DNA of 64,000 bases from an uncultured Acetatifactor sp. (GTDB lineage: Bacteria > Bacillota > Clostridia > Lachnospirales > Lachnospiraceae): the NCBI GenBank assembly GCA_947588705.1, contig CANPYT010000007.1, forward strand, positions 1-64,000, in the 5' to 3' direction. The position numbers were made by a program, and so were the translations under genes. Under the pieces are notes generated by a model. It saw nothing but the letters and a program-made list of their open reading frames with translations, ran no database searches and was not told the DNA's origin. The number at the start of each line of letters is the position of its first letter. Position 1 is the stretch's first letter. Of the stretch, positions 9,527-20,145 are shown piece by piece.

Positions 9527-11200
9527 TTAATTCACATATTTTTCAAGTTTTTCCACAATATTTTTCAGGCATCCCTTCTCAAAAGGACTGTCCAGGCCCA
9601 CTTCCTTGATCATATTGGTAAAGAAATCGCTGGCAGACAGACGGCAGAGCTTCAGATAGCTCTTCCATGCCCCCTCAAAGTCGGCGTCCATCTTTACCTT
9701 GAACTGAAGGGCACAGGTCTGAGCCAGGCAATAGTCAATGTAGTACAGGGGGCTGGAATAAATATGGTGCTGGCGCTGCCAGTAACCGCCCTCCTCCAGG
9801 TACTGGTTGTCGCCATAGTCCAGATGAGGCTTGTACTCCTTCTCCAGTTTTCTCCAAGCCGCATTCCTCTCCGCCGGGGTCAGGTCAGGATTCTCGTAGA
9901 CAATGTGCTGAAACTCATCCACCATACAGCCATAGGGGATGAACATCACAGCGTCTTCCAAGTGCATTTCCACATAGTCCTGGGCCCGGTCGCCAAAGAA
10001 AAGCGGGATCCACTTTTCCGCAAAAAATTCCATAGACATGGAATAGGTCTCCGCCGTCTCCATGGTAATGTCGGAATGTTCCCGGATCGGGTCCTTTCCG
10101 GAGAGGAATCCCTGGAAAGCATGTCCGCACTCATGGGTGATCACATCCACATCCCCGCTGGTGCCGTTGAAGTTAGCAAAAATAAAGGGCGAATGGTACA
10201 GGGGGAGATACGTCATGTAACCGCCGGTACGCTTGTTCTTGCGTCCCAGCACGTCAAAAAGTTCATTCTCCTGCATAAAATCAAAAAATTCTTTCGTCTC
10301 CGGCGAGAGCTCGCTGTACATCTTCTGGCCGGACGCCAGGATCTCTTCCGGCGTTCCGATCGGCGCCGGGTTCCCGTTAGGGAAATAGACGCTTTCGTCA
10401 TAATACATCAGATGGTCCAATCCCAGCCGCTCTCTCCTGCGCTGATGCAGCTTCTCCGCAAAGGGCACAAGGTATTCTTTTACCTGGCCGCGGAAGGCTT
10501 CTACCTCCTCTTTGCCATAGCAGTTGCGGTTCATGCGGTAATAGCCCAGCTCCAGATAATTCTCATATCCCATAGTCCTGGCCTGCTGTGTGCGGTTTTT
10601 CACCAGTTTATCGTAAATCTCGTCCAGCTTTTCCTTATTCTCCTTAAAGAATACGGTAACAGCTTTCCAGGCGTCCTCCCTCACGCCCCGGTCCTGCCCG
10701 GTCAGATAAGGCCGCATCAGGGAAAGATTCAGCTCCTTGCCGTCAAACAGGATCTTCGCCCCCGCGATAAGCTTCTCATATTCTGTGGTGAGGGTGTTTT
10801 CCTCCTGCATCAGGGGGATCAGCTTTTCATCCATGGCTTTCTGATCCAGCTCCATATTCTTAAACGCGACAGGGCCGATCACGCTCTGTAAATAGGGCCG
10901 ATAAGGAGAATGATAAAGCTTTTTACTGTATTCCAGCAGCAGATTTCTGTATGCCGGGCTTTCCTTATCATAATATTCTTCCTCCGCGGTATAAAACTCG
11001 TCCGCTGTATTCCCGCTGAAACGAATCATGGCTATCGTCATCAGCGTGTCGATCCTGTCGGTAAGTTCATAAAACTTCTTATGGACCTCAAATTGTCCCT
11101 CTCCATCGGACGCCTGGTCAAAAGCCGCCATCAGCTCCTTCATTTCCTTCTCTGCCTGCGCAAAATCCACACGCTCGTAGGGCATGTCCTTAAATTTCAT
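9527..11200 (-). CDS. M3 family oligoendopeptidase (PepF-like)
   Basis: HExxH zinc motif in DVDVITHECGHAFQGFLSG; start set at MKFKDMPYER with RBS GGAGAAATCAT (ORF track begins further upstream). Confidence 0.92.
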   Translation of the reverse strand: MKFKDMPYERVDFAQAEKEMKELMAAFDQASDGEGQFEVHKKFYELTDRIDTLMTIAMIRFSGNTADEFYTAEEEYYDKESPAYRNLLLEYSKKLYHSPYRPYLQSVIGPVAFKNMELDQKAMDEKLIPLMQEENTLTTEYEKLIAGAKILFDGKELNLSLMRPYLTGQDRGVREDAWKAVTVFFKENKEKLDEIYDKLVKNRTQQARTMGYENYLELGYYRMNRNCYGKEEVEAFRGQVKEYLVPFAEKLHQRRRERLGLDHLMYYDESVYFPNGNPAPIGTPEEILASGQKMYSELSPETKEFFDFMQENELFDVLGRKNKRTGGYMTYLPLYHSPFIFANFNGTSGDVDVITHECGHAFQGFLSGKDPIREHSDITMETAETYSMSMEFFAEKWIPLFFGDRAQDYVEMHLEDAVMFIPYGCMVDEFQHIVYENPDLTPAERNAAWRKLEKEYKPHLDYGDNQYLEEGGYWQRQHHIYSSPLYYIDYCLAQTCALQFKVKMDADFEGAWKSYLKLCRLSASDFFTNMIKEVGLDSPFEKGCLKNIVEKLEKYVN

Positions 11201-11433
11201 ATGATTTCTCCTTTTTATGTCATTTTTGCCTGCCAATTACCGTGTGCAAAGCCTATCGTTTTTATTATATCATAATTATTTCCAAATGGTATAAGTAATT
11301 CACAATTTCAGGAGGGCATTTTTTATCCATTTTTTAAAACTATGTTATTTTCACTTGCATTTTAAATTACCCGGTATTAAAATTTTAACGTTACTTGTTA
11401 TTTTGAGAAAAAATAGATATTTGGAGGAGAGAT

Positions 11434-12564
11434 ATGCTGAATTCACTTAAAAAAAAGGCCCTGAAAAAGGTACTGGTCCAATCCATCCTTATGATACTGA
11501 TCGGCGGCGCCCTGCTGGCTTTCCAGGGTATGTCCGCGCTGTATGCCATCATGGGGCCCAAGACATTTGAGGAGCTGACCCCCGATGAAATCCATAACCA
11601 CCAGCGCGTAAACGTGGCCCTTACCGGAGCGCTCGGCGCATTTATGTACGAGTACGAAGAGACTTCATCCGGCACAAAGCTTTCCACCACCGCATATTAC
11701 TACGCGATCTATTCAGGCGGCGAGAATGCTGACATAGACTATGCCCTCATGGCTATCAAAGTTCCTGCCAGCCTCCACAGTTCTATGGAGGATCTGGCAG
11801 AATATTATAATGATTACGGCTGGAGCGAGGAACCCATATACTTTGAGAATGCGGAGATCCGAAAAATGCACAGCGACGAACTGTCTACTTTTAGGGAGGT
11901 CCTGGAGTACACGGACGCGGAATTTGACGAGTACTGCATACCCTATGTGATAGACGCCACAGAGGACAGCGGCAGCATGATCGGCATGGCATACATCCTC
12001 ACCCTTGCCGGCCTTATCCTTGTGATCATATCCTTGATCCGGCTGATCTATGCGGGTACTGGCGCTTCCCTGAAAAGGCTGAGGGAAGACATCGCGGAAT
12101 CCGGCCACTCTGACGCTACTGTCGAGTCCGATTTCAGCTCAGCCGTTTCTTTCACAAAAAACGACGAGGTCAAGATCGGCCGGCTGTTCACCTATTACAT
12201 GAACGGATCCACCCCCAGGCTGATCCCGAACAGCAAACTGCTGTGGGCATACCAGTCTTCCACCACGCACCGCCGAAACGGCATCAAGGTAGCCACTACA
12301 TACAGCGTCACCATCTATGTGGATGACAAGAGAAACTGCCTTAACCTGGCGATGCCAAACGAGGCCGTCACCCAGGAAGTGCTGAAGCGGATCAACGCCA
12401 TCCTGCCCTGGGTCGTAGTTGGTTATTCCAATGAACTCAAGAACATGTTCAACAAGAACCGTTCCCAGTTCCTCGACCTGCGCTACAACACGGTGGAACA
12501 TATAGCTGTAGAACCCGGATTCGAGAATTTTTCAGCCGGGGATATGACAGATCCCAGCTTATGA
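11434..12564 (+). CDS. Membrane protein of unknown function (possibly DUF6709-like)
   Basis: 376 aa, RBS GGAGGAGAG. Two TM segments flank an extracellular region (YETSSGTKLSTTAYYYAIYS...). Confidence 0.6.
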   Translation: MLNSLKKKALKKVLVQSILMILIGGALLAFQGMSALYAIMGPKTFEELTPDEIHNHQRVNVALTGALGAFMYEYEETSSGTKLSTTAYYYAIYSGGENADIDYALMAIKVPASLHSSMEDLAEYYNDYGWSEEPIYFENAEIRKMHSDELSTFREVLEYTDAEFDEYCIPYVIDATEDSGSMIGMAYILTLAGLILVIISLIRLIYAGTGASLKRLREDIAESGHSDATVESDFSSAVSFTKNDEVKIGRLFTYYMNGSTPRLIPNSKLLWAYQSSTTHRRNGIKVATTYSVTIYVDDKRNCLNLAMPNEAVTQEVLKRINAILPWVVVGYSNELKNMFNKNRSQFLDLRYNTVEHIAVEPGFENFSAGDMTDPSL

Positions 12565-14613
12565 CAGTTCCTGTTTTCTGTACTGCACCGGCGTCATTCC
12601 ATAGCTCTTTTTAAACAGGCGGTTAAAATGCTCCACGTTTTCATAACCGACCTCCGCAGCCACCGCTTCTACCGTCTGGTTCGTCTCTCTCAACAGGGCG
12701 CATGCTTTTTTCATGCGCTCTTCTTTTACCACATCCTGAAAAGTGGTGCCGGCCTTTTCCTTAATATATTTAGAGAGATAAGGCTTTGACAGGTGGAAGG
12801 CTTCGGACAGGCTCTCCAGGGTCACATTTTTGTAATCATTCTGGATAAAGCTGATGATTTCCACGATCCGTTCCTCCCGGCCCTGCGTAATGTGCTGCTG
12901 TACCGCGAGTTTATTTACCGCCGACACAAGGGCTGCCATGGACGCCTTTATGATATCTTCATCCACGCCCACACCCCAGTAAAACTGCCCGTCATGGACA
13001 ATGCCCACATACGCCGCAGCTTTGGCGCTGGAACCCCTGGATATGGCATGTTCCTCATAGACCGTCAGCTCATAGCTGATACCGAAAAAGATCTTCAGGC
13101 AGTTGCTGATGGCGTCCAGCCGCCCGTTCCCCTGGCTCCGCACCACCCTTGTCTCGCCATTCTGTTCTATTGTCACTTCCGCCTGGATCCCCCGCTCCTG
13201 CTTAAAATGACACTCCGGAATGCGGAACACGCTGCGCGGTTTCATGTAATTTTCCTCAAAGATAGCGTAGATCTCTGCGGGAAGCAGTTCCTGGTGGCGC
13301 CTGTCGGAAACGCCTTTTACCAAGTATCCTACCTCCTCCTTCATGGCCTCGGGAAGCGAAAAGCCAAACTGGTGCTTTAGCACAAAGGCCACGCCGCCCT
13401 TGCCGGACACACTGTTGATACGGATCACATCCGACTCGTATTCCCTTCCCACATCCGAAGGGTCGATGGGAAGATACGGCACATCCCAGCGCTTGCCGCT
13501 TTTCCCCTCCTTCAGCCAGGTCATGCCCTTGCTGATCGCGTCCTGATGGGAACCGGAGAAAGCGGTAAAGACCAGATCGCCCGCATAAGGTGTGCGCTGG
13601 TGGACCTTCATTCCGGTAAACCGCTCGTAAGCCTCTCTCACTTTCATGATATCGGAAAAATCAAGCCCGCTGTCCACACCGTGGCACATCATATTCAGCG
13701 CCAGGGTCACAATGTCCACATTCCCCGTGCGCTCCCCGTTTCCAAACAAAGTTCCTTCCACGCGGTCAGCTCCCGCCAGTACGCCAAACTCCGCGTCACT
13801 GATACCGCATCCCCGGTCATTATGGGGATGGACGCTGAGCACGACGCTGTCGCGGTATTTCAGGTGTTTATGCATGTACTCTACCTGGCAGGCAAACACA
13901 TGGGGCATAGCCACCTGAACGGTAGTGGGCAGATTGATGATCGCCTTGTGCTCCGGGTCAGGCCGCCATACATCCAGCACGGCGTTGCATACTTCCAGCG
14001 CGTAATCTACCTCCGTCTGAGAAAAGCTTTCCGGGCTGTACTCGAAGGTAAAGCTTCCCTCCGTCCGCTCCGCCAGCCTGCGCAGCAGATCCGCCCCATC
14101 CACCGCCAGCTTCCGGATAGCTTCTTTGTCCTTCTTAAAGACCTGCTCCCTCTGTTCCACGGAAGTGGAATTATAGAGATGGATCACCGCATGGGGCGCT
14201 CCCTCCACTGCCTCAAAGGTCTTACGGATAATGTGCTCCCTGGCCTGGGTCAATACCTGTATCGTCACGTCCTCCGGGATCATCTTCCTCTCGATCAGGG
14301 TACGGATAAAATTATATTCCGTGTCCGAGGAGGCGGGAAATCCTACCTCGATCTCCTTAAAACCGATATCTACCAAAAGTTGAAAAAATTCCAGCTTTTC
14401 TTCCAGGCTCATGGGATCGATCAGCGCCTGGTTGCCGTCCCGCAGATCCACGCTGCACCAGATCGGCGCCTTTTCCAGGCAGTCTTTCTTTACCCAGTCG
14501 TAAGTAACTTCCGGCGGCATGTGGTATGTCTTTCCGTATTTCTGGCTGATCGGCGTGGAAGAGCCGTTTCTTCTTTTTTCTGTTCCTGTTTTTGTTTTTG
14601 TTTCTACCGTCAT
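12559..14613 (-). CDS. leuA: 2-isopropylmalate synthase (LeuA) with C-terminal AraC/XylS-type DNA-binding domain
   Basis: 684 aa continuous ORF. HMGL catalytic domain (WCSVDLRDGNQALIDPMSLEEKLEFFQLLVDIGFKEIEVGFPASSDTEY), LeuA dimerisation/regulatory domain (IQAEVTIEQNGETRVVRSQGNGRLDAISNCLK), then two HTHs of AraC type (VTLESLSEAFHLSKPYLSKYIKEKAGTTFQDVVKEERMKKACALLRETNQTVEAVAAEVGYENVEHFNRLFKKSYGMTPVQYRKQ). Confidence 0.92.
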   Translation of the reverse strand: MTVETKTKTGTEKRRNGSSTPISQKYGKTYHMPPEVTYDWVKKDCLEKAPIWCSVDLRDGNQALIDPMSLEEKLEFFQLLVDIGFKEIEVGFPASSDTEYNFIRTLIERKMIPEDVTIQVLTQAREHIIRKTFEAVEGAPHAVIHLYNSTSVEQREQVFKKDKEAIRKLAVDGADLLRRLAERTEGSFTFEYSPESFSQTEVDYALEVCNAVLDVWRPDPEHKAIINLPTTVQVAMPHVFACQVEYMHKHLKYRDSVVLSVHPHNDRGCGISDAEFGVLAGADRVEGTLFGNGERTGNVDIVTLALNMMCHGVDSGLDFSDIMKVREAYERFTGMKVHQRTPYAGDLVFTAFSGSHQDAISKGMTWLKEGKSGKRWDVPYLPIDPSDVGREYESDVIRINSVSGKGGVAFVLKHQFGFSLPEAMKEEVGYLVKGVSDRRHQELLPAEIYAIFEENYMKPRSVFRIPECHFKQERGIQAEVTIEQNGETRVVRSQGNGRLDAISNCLKIFFGISYELTVYEEHAISRGSSAKAAAYVGIVHDGQFYWGVGVDEDIIKASMAALVSAVNKLAVQQHITQGREERIVEIISFIQNDYKNVTLESLSEAFHLSKPYLSKYIKEKAGTTFQDVVKEERMKKACALLRETNQTVEAVAAEVGYENVEHFNRLFKKSYGMTPVQYRKQELS

Positions 14614-14941
14614 TTCTCTTTCTCCTCTTATCTCTGCAGTTTGATTGGTTTATGGTATCACAAATTTTTCGGTTACTCAATGATTATTTTTATTTTATTG
14701 GTTGATTTATTTTAATCTTCTAATTTTTACATATTTCGTCAAGTGCCCCGCAGCAGGAAGTGGTCATGGCGTGGATTATTGTCGATTTGACTGTTTCATA
14801 GGACTTTGTATTTGGACTGCGCCACGTCTTGGCCGGCGTCTGACGTGTGCCGCTTATATATATCGATTGACTTAATCTATTATACAGTTATGATTTTTGA
14901 TGACTTTCCGTGTTGTCTTTTTAGTGCTTTTTTCAGGCAGG

Positions 14942-15039
14942 AAAATGTAACAGTTCAGCCCGCGCCATTCACAAAGGCGCGCTTACACGCTTTTCGGCGC
15001 TCCGCACCTGCCTTTGCTCATCAAAAAAGCGCTCCCTCA
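14942..15039 (+). repeat. Dispersed palindromic intergenic element, copy A
   Basis: AAAATGTAACAGTTCAGCCCGCGCCATTCACAAAGGCGCGC...CTTTGCTCATCAAAAAAGCGCTCCCTC; matches copies B and C. Confidence 0.65.
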
Positions 15040-15236
15040 GCCGCCAGACATGACGGAAAATTCGTGTAATCATGATTTTCCTTTGAACGCATCAACCAGC
15101 TAAAATGTTACACAAAAATAATTCCACACGCGGAACCACTTGAAATATCCCGAAATATGGAGTAAAATGACTAAAGTCACAACTACGTACAAAATAGTTA
15201 CGAATCATTTTATTTTGTGAAAGGAAAGTAAAAGAG

Positions 15237-16583
15237 ATGAAAAACATTCAAAACAAATGGATCCGCGCTGCAATCCCGGCGCTTTTGCTCCATTGTAGCA
15301 TCGGCACAGTGTACTGCTGGTCGATCTTCAGCCAGGAGATCGCAACCTACATCGGCCATACAAAGAGCGCGACCGAATGGGCATTCAGCTTTGCCATTTT
15401 CTTCCTTGGCATGTCCGCCGCATTCCTCGGCAACATTGTGGAAAAGGATATCCACAAGTCGTCGCTGATCGCCTCTATCTGCTTTGCGGCAGGCATGGCC
15501 GGAACCGGTTTCTTTATCTGGTACGGCGGCCAGCATCAAAAGAGTATGCTGGCTCTGATCGGCATCTACATCTGCTACGGCTTTATCATGGGTATCGGGC
15601 TGGGAACCGGTTACCTTTCTCCCGTCAAGACCCTGATGCTCTGGTTTGAGGACCGCAAGGGCCTGGCCACCGGGCTGGCTGTAGCGGGCTTCGGCGCCGC
15701 AAAAGCCATCGCAAGCCCCATCATGCAGGCTATGCTGGACTCCCTGGGAGATGGCGGCATCTATAAGATGTTCCTGATCCTGGCTGTGGTTTACTTCATC
15801 ATGATGTTTGTGGGACATCGCCTCCTGGCAAAACCCGCCGGATGGCATGAGCCCACCTCTGCGGAGAAGGGCGCACGGGCGATCGACGTAATCAAGGAAA
15901 AGCCCGTCACCTTCATCGGGATCTGGATCATGTTCTACCTGAACATTACCTGCGGTCTTGCCCTGATCTCTCAGGAAAAGATGATCATCAAATGTATCGG
16001 GCTGGTTGGTATCGTGGGGATCCTGTCCTCCGTCACGGCGGTGTTCAACGCGGGCGGACGCCTTGGCTTCTCCGCCTGGGCCGACACTTTTAAGGACAGA
16101 AACACTATCTATAAAATCATACTGATCCTCTCCATCGTCGCCACCGGCCTGGTAATCGTGACTCAGGCAATCGCGAAGATGGGCGCTCAGGTCACCGGGT
16201 CCGAAGCCGGTTCCGGCAGCACGATCTTGATGATCCTGGTACTGATCCTGCTGTTTGTGGTAAACGCCGGATACGGCGGCGGTTTCAGCAACGTTCCCAC
16301 GCTGCTCTCCGACCACTATGGCATGAAAAATATCAGCGCTATCCATGGTATTACCCTTTCCGCCTGGGCTATTGCGGGCCTCACCGGAAACCAGCTCTCC
16401 ACCTTTATCGTGAATCATTTCGGGGAGTGGATAGACTTTAATCATGACGGCGTGATCGAGCAGATCAACCCCGTAGGCTACCAGACCGTCCTGTATGTGA
16501 CCCTGGTGCTGTACATCATCGCCGCTCTGGCAAGCTTCTTCCTGGTAAACACACCGGGGAAAAAAGCAGACAAGAAAGCATAA
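15237..16583 (+). CDS. OFA (oxalate/formate antiporter) family MFS transporter
   Basis: 448 aa, 12 TM; WIRAAIPALLLHCSIGTVYCWSIFSQEIATYIGHTKSATEWAFSFAIFFLGMSAAFLG, GLGTGYLSPVKTLMLWFEDRKGLATGLAVAGFG. Confidence 0.85.
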   Translation: MKNIQNKWIRAAIPALLLHCSIGTVYCWSIFSQEIATYIGHTKSATEWAFSFAIFFLGMSAAFLGNIVEKDIHKSSLIASICFAAGMAGTGFFIWYGGQHQKSMLALIGIYICYGFIMGIGLGTGYLSPVKTLMLWFEDRKGLATGLAVAGFGAAKAIASPIMQAMLDSLGDGGIYKMFLILAVVYFIMMFVGHRLLAKPAGWHEPTSAEKGARAIDVIKEKPVTFIGIWIMFYLNITCGLALISQEKMIIKCIGLVGIVGILSSVTAVFNAGGRLGFSAWADTFKDRNTIYKIILILSIVATGLVIVTQAIAKMGAQVTGSEAGSGSTILMILVLILLFVVNAGYGGGFSNVPTLLSDHYGMKNISAIHGITLSAWAIAGLTGNQLSTFIVNHFGEWIDFNHDGVIEQINPVGYQTVLYVTLVLYIIAALASFFLVNTPGKKADKKA

Positions 16584-16626
16584 GTCCGGCATCAAAACCT
16601 GTCCAAAAAGAAAAAAATTAAAAAAG

Positions 16627-16669
16627 AACCGCTGATTCCTCATATCGGAAAAGGGATCAGCGGTTTTTT
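16627..16669 (+). terminator. Rho-independent terminator downstream of MFS transporter
   Basis: AACCGCTGATTCC...GGGATCAGCGGTT followed by TTTTTAT. Confidence 0.75.
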
Positions 16670-16672
16670 ATG

Positions 16673-16743
16673 GCCCGCGCCGTTCGCAAAGCCGCGTTAT
16701 ACGGCGTCCTGCGCCTGCCTTTGCCCATAAATTGGCGCTCCAC
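16673..16743 (+). repeat. Dispersed palindromic intergenic element, copy B
   Basis: GCCCGCGCCGTTCGCAAAGCCGCGTTATACGGCGTCCTGCGCCTGCCTTTGCCCATAAATTGGCGCTCC. Confidence 0.65.
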
Positions 16744-16745
16744 CG

Positions 16746-17519
16746 TCAGGTCAGATTTTCTATCATCTGGATGATCGTTGCCGCTACCGGGGGCTTTAAG
16801 AGATAAGCGGCAGGCTTCAAGTCCAGTATGGCCTGCACATGTTCCCTGTCCGCCACGCCGGTCAGGAACACCACGGGCACATCTTTCGTCTCCTCCATCT
16901 CACGTATCATCTGCAAAGTCTGTCTGCCATCGCAGACCGGCATCTCATAATCCAAAAAGATGATATCCGGCATTCCTTTTCCCAGGATCATCATCGCCTG
17001 GGCGCCGGACACCGCCATGGATACCTTGTATTCTTCCTGAAGCAGGGTCTTCAGCCCTCTCAGCAGCGTGGGATCGTCATCCACCAGCAGTACATGCTTC
17101 TTTTTTCTTCCGGCCCGCTCTTTCTTTTGCTGTTCCAGCTCATCGGGATCCAGATTCAGCCGCCTGCAGATGGCATACAGCAGGTCCGGATTGCTGATAG
17201 GCCGCCGCAGCGCCTGGAACTGGCTGTTGGCAAAAAAGTCCTTAAACTCTGCCATCTCTCCCTCCGTGCCGAAAGTGATCACGGGAAGTTTTTTATAATT
17301 TATCTCTAATTCCTGAAACACAGGGGCAAACTCCGGGCTCAACCCCACCAGGCTGATCAAAACCAGGTCGGGATCGCACATTTTCAGCATACCCTTGACC
17401 GCATCCGGAGACTCGGAACACAACTGCAGCGTAAAATACTGTCCCAAGAAAAAATTGGTATCTTCCGTCAAAGGATTAAATTTGCCAACAAACAATATTT
17501 TTTTCATGAATTGCCTCAT
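16746..17519 (-). CDS. Response regulator with degenerate N-terminal and canonical C-terminal receiver domain
   Basis: 257 aa; HVLLVDDDPTLLRGL...PDIIFLDYEMPVCDGRQTL...VPVVFLTG...YLLKP. No DNA-binding output domain seen. Confidence 0.85.
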   Translation of the reverse strand: MRQFMKKILFVGKFNPLTEDTNFFLGQYFTLQLCSESPDAVKGMLKMCDPDLVLISLVGLSPEFAPVFQELEINYKKLPVITFGTEGEMAEFKDFFANSQFQALRRPISNPDLLYAICRRLNLDPDELEQQKKERAGRKKKHVLLVDDDPTLLRGLKTLLQEEYKVSMAVSGAQAMMILGKGMPDIIFLDYEMPVCDGRQTLQMIREMEETKDVPVVFLTGVADREHVQAILDLKPAAYLLKPPVAATIIQMIENLT

Positions 17520-17569
17520 TTCCGCGCCCTTTTCTGCGCATAGGTTTCAAGCTTTTCCCATCGGAACCG

Positions 17570-20068
17570 TCACAGCATATCCGCCAGTTTCCCCGCGATC
17601 TCCACCGCCGCGTCCGCGTCCAGCGACGCTACGGCCCCGTCCAGCCTGCTCATGGATTCCGCCGCTTCCCCTTCAAACACGTACTCCCGAAGGGAAGCCA
17701 TAGCTTCGTCCGCACTGTCAAAGTCCAATTGCTGCATAGCCGTGCTCAGCATATCCAGAAGCGCCGCTATCTCCGTCTTGTCGGAGATCTCCTTTTCTCC
17801 TCCCGAAGTCCGGGCAAAGGGTTCCAACCGATCCTTGTAGATGGCAATCTGTTCCAGCAGAAGCGGCGTCAATTGTCCGACCCTCTGGCGGCTGCCGTCG
17901 ATAGCTGCCCGTTCGCACAGGGCGGAAAGAGCGGAAAGCTGCATGATACCGATCAGGGCCGCGGAGCTCTTTAACGCATGTACTTCTATGCGGTAATTTT
18001 TCAGACCTTCCTCGGATTCCACGTCCGCCGCCAGTTTTTCCACCAGCTGCCCCTCCGTCTCCAGCCTGCGCCGGAAATCTTCCGCTGTGCCCCAGATCAT
18101 ATCGTCGTCCGGCAGATGGAGCCTTGCATAGCCCCAATCCACGCCTTCGATCTCCGGAAGCTCCCTGCCGCCCGACGCCGGAGAGGTTTGCTCTTTAGGC
18201 TCACCCTCCTGTATCAGCTCACCGGGGAGCATATTGCGTATCATCTCCTCCAGCTTATCCGGGGCAATGGGCTTGGAGAGATATTCGTCAAATCCCTGTT
18301 TCAGGTACTCCTCCCGGGCGCCTGTGATCGCGTTGGCCGTCAGGATGATCACCGGCGTCTTAGCGCAGAGATTTTCGCTTTCCGGCATTTCCCGCATATG
18401 CTTTAAAGTTTCGATCCCATCCATTTCCGGCATCATATGGTCCAAAAAGATCAAGTGGAAATGCTGCTGCCTTACAAGCTCCAGACATGCCTTCCCGCTG
18501 GCAGCTTCCGAGACCTGTACTTTTGTCTGTTTTAGCAGGCCGGTAAACACTTTTCTGTTGATCTCATTGTCATCCACCACAAGCACCCTTGCATCCGGCG
18601 CCACAAACGCGGCACTGTAATGATAATCTTTCGCCAGCTGCCGGATACTCTCATGAAAATCCCCGATCGGCTTGGGATCGATGATCCTCTGCTCCAGGTC
18701 AAAAAAGAAGTTGGATCCCTTCCCGTATTCGCTCTCCACCTGAATCTGGCTTCCCATCAGGTTCAGAAGCTTGGTGGTAATGCTCATGCCAAGCCCGGTG
18801 CCTTCCTCAGAACGGTGTTTTCCCTCTTCGATCCGTTCAAAGGCCGCATAAAGCTTCGGCATGTCTTCCTCTTTGATCCCCACTCCCGTGTCCGCCACGG
18901 AGAAGGAGATCACCGCCAGGCCATCCTCCACCTGCTTTTTCTTCACAGTCAGCGTGACAGAACCTTCTTTCGTGTATTTTACCGCGTTTGTCAAAATATT
19001 GGTAAGTACCTGCCGGATCCGCACATCGTCTCCAAAATAGCCTGAGGGGAGTTCCGGGTCCACCTGTATCTTCAGTTCCAGATTCTTGGCGTTGGCCCGG
19101 ACAGATGTCATATTCACGAGATCGTTGATCAGGCTGGTAAGCTGGTATTCCACCGGCACGATCTCCATCTTTCCGGATTCTATCTTAGACAGATCCAGTG
19201 TATCGTTGATCAGGCTATGCAGGATCTGCGCGGCGTTTTTGATATCGACCGCATGTTCTTTTACGTTTTCTTCCGTGGTTTCACGCAGGATCATCTCATC
19301 CATGCCGATGATGGCGTTGATGGGCGTCCGCATTTCGTGAGACATATTCGCCAAAAACTGCGATTTCGCATTATTGGCAGCTTCCGCTCTTGCCTTTTCT
19401 TTCTGAAGCTCCTGTATCAGCTTTACATCTGGGCTTTCCTCGCTGAGATAAAGCCCCAGGACCAGAAGCGTCACCGCAAACGCCGTGATCCCGGCTGTAT
19501 GGTAGAAAGTCTGGGATAAAACGGAAGATGCCATTATCACAGTCACGCCCAGGATGATCTGGCGCTTTTTTCGATTGATAAACACCCAATAACGGGCGAA
19601 CAGACCCAGTACCACCACGATATAATAGCCTATCGCTATGTAGGTAATGATCACAGCCGGGCTGAACACATAGCTTCCATGGCTGGAATTTTTTACCTGG
19701 AACTGGAACACGATCAGGCTGAGCACCGCGATCACCAGGGGATAGCACCATCGGTACCCCTTGATCCGCGACTCCTGATAGTTTTCTTTTACAATGCTCA
19801 CCACATAGAGAAACGCCACATATGACAATACAGCCAAAATCGTATAATAAAAGAAAAAAGCCAGCCGCAGGAGCAGGAGAGGAATTTTATCCACGTTCTC
19901 CAGGATATATACCGAGAGCATATTGACTCCCAGGTAAGCCGTAGTCACACCCAGCAGCGTGGAAAAAAGGGTATGGAAGTATCCGTGTTTGCGCCGTGCC
20001 GAGAAATATAACAGTGCAGTCAGACCTACTATTGCCAGGCATCCAAGCTGTAACCTCATCGTTTCCAT
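17570..20068 (-). CDS. Hybrid sensor histidine kinase with receiver and HPt-like domains
   Basis: Multi-TM N-terminus; H-box [19 protein letters not shown]; ATPase [18 protein letters not shown]; receiver [16 protein letters not shown]...[15 protein letters not shown]...YLSKP; HPt-like [12 protein letters not shown]. Start set at METMRLQ with GGAGG RBS. Confidence 0.9.
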   Translation of the reverse strand: METMRLQLGCLAIVGLTALLYFSARRKHGYFHTLFSTLLGVTTAYLGVNMLSVYILENVDKIPLLLLRLAFFFYYTILAVLSYVAFLYVVSIVKENYQESRIKGYRWCYPLVIAVLSLIVFQFQVKNSSHGSYVFSPAVIITYIAIGYYIVVVLGLFARYWVFINRKKRQIILGVTVIMASSVLSQTFYHTAGITAFAVTLLVLGLYLSEESPDVKLIQELQKEKARAEAANNAKSQFLANMSHEMRTPINAIIGMDEMILRETTEENVKEHAVDIKNAAQILHSLINDTLDLSKIESGKMEIVPVEYQLTSLINDLVNMTSVRANAKNLELKIQVDPELPSGYFGDDVRIRQVLTNILTNAVKYTKEGSVTLTVKKKQVEDGLAVISFSVADTGVGIKEEDMPKLYAAFERIEEGKHRSEEGTGLGMSITTKLLNLMGSQIQVESEYGKGSNFFFDLEQRIIDPKPIGDFHESIRQLAKDYHYSAAFVAPDARVLVVDDNEINRKVFTGLLKQTKVQVSEAASGKACLELVRQQHFHLIFLDHMMPEMDGIETLKHMREMPESENLCAKTPVIILTANAITGAREEYLKQGFDEYLSKPIAPDKLEEMIRNMLPGELIQEGEPKEQTSPASGGRELPEIEGVDWGYARLHLPDDDMIWGTAEDFRRRLETEGQLVEKLAADVESEEGLKNYRIEVHALKSSAALIGIMQLSALSALCERAAIDGSRQRVGQLTPLLLEQIAIYKDRLEPFARTSGGEKEISDKTEIAALLDMLSTAMQQLDFDSADEAMASLREYVFEGEAAESMSRLDGAVASLDADAAVEIAGKLADML

Positions 20069-20145
20069 AATGATGCGCCTCCATGACATCCGCCATAATA
20101 CATAATAATACCAAAACACTGTTCCCGGTCAAGGGCTATCCATGT

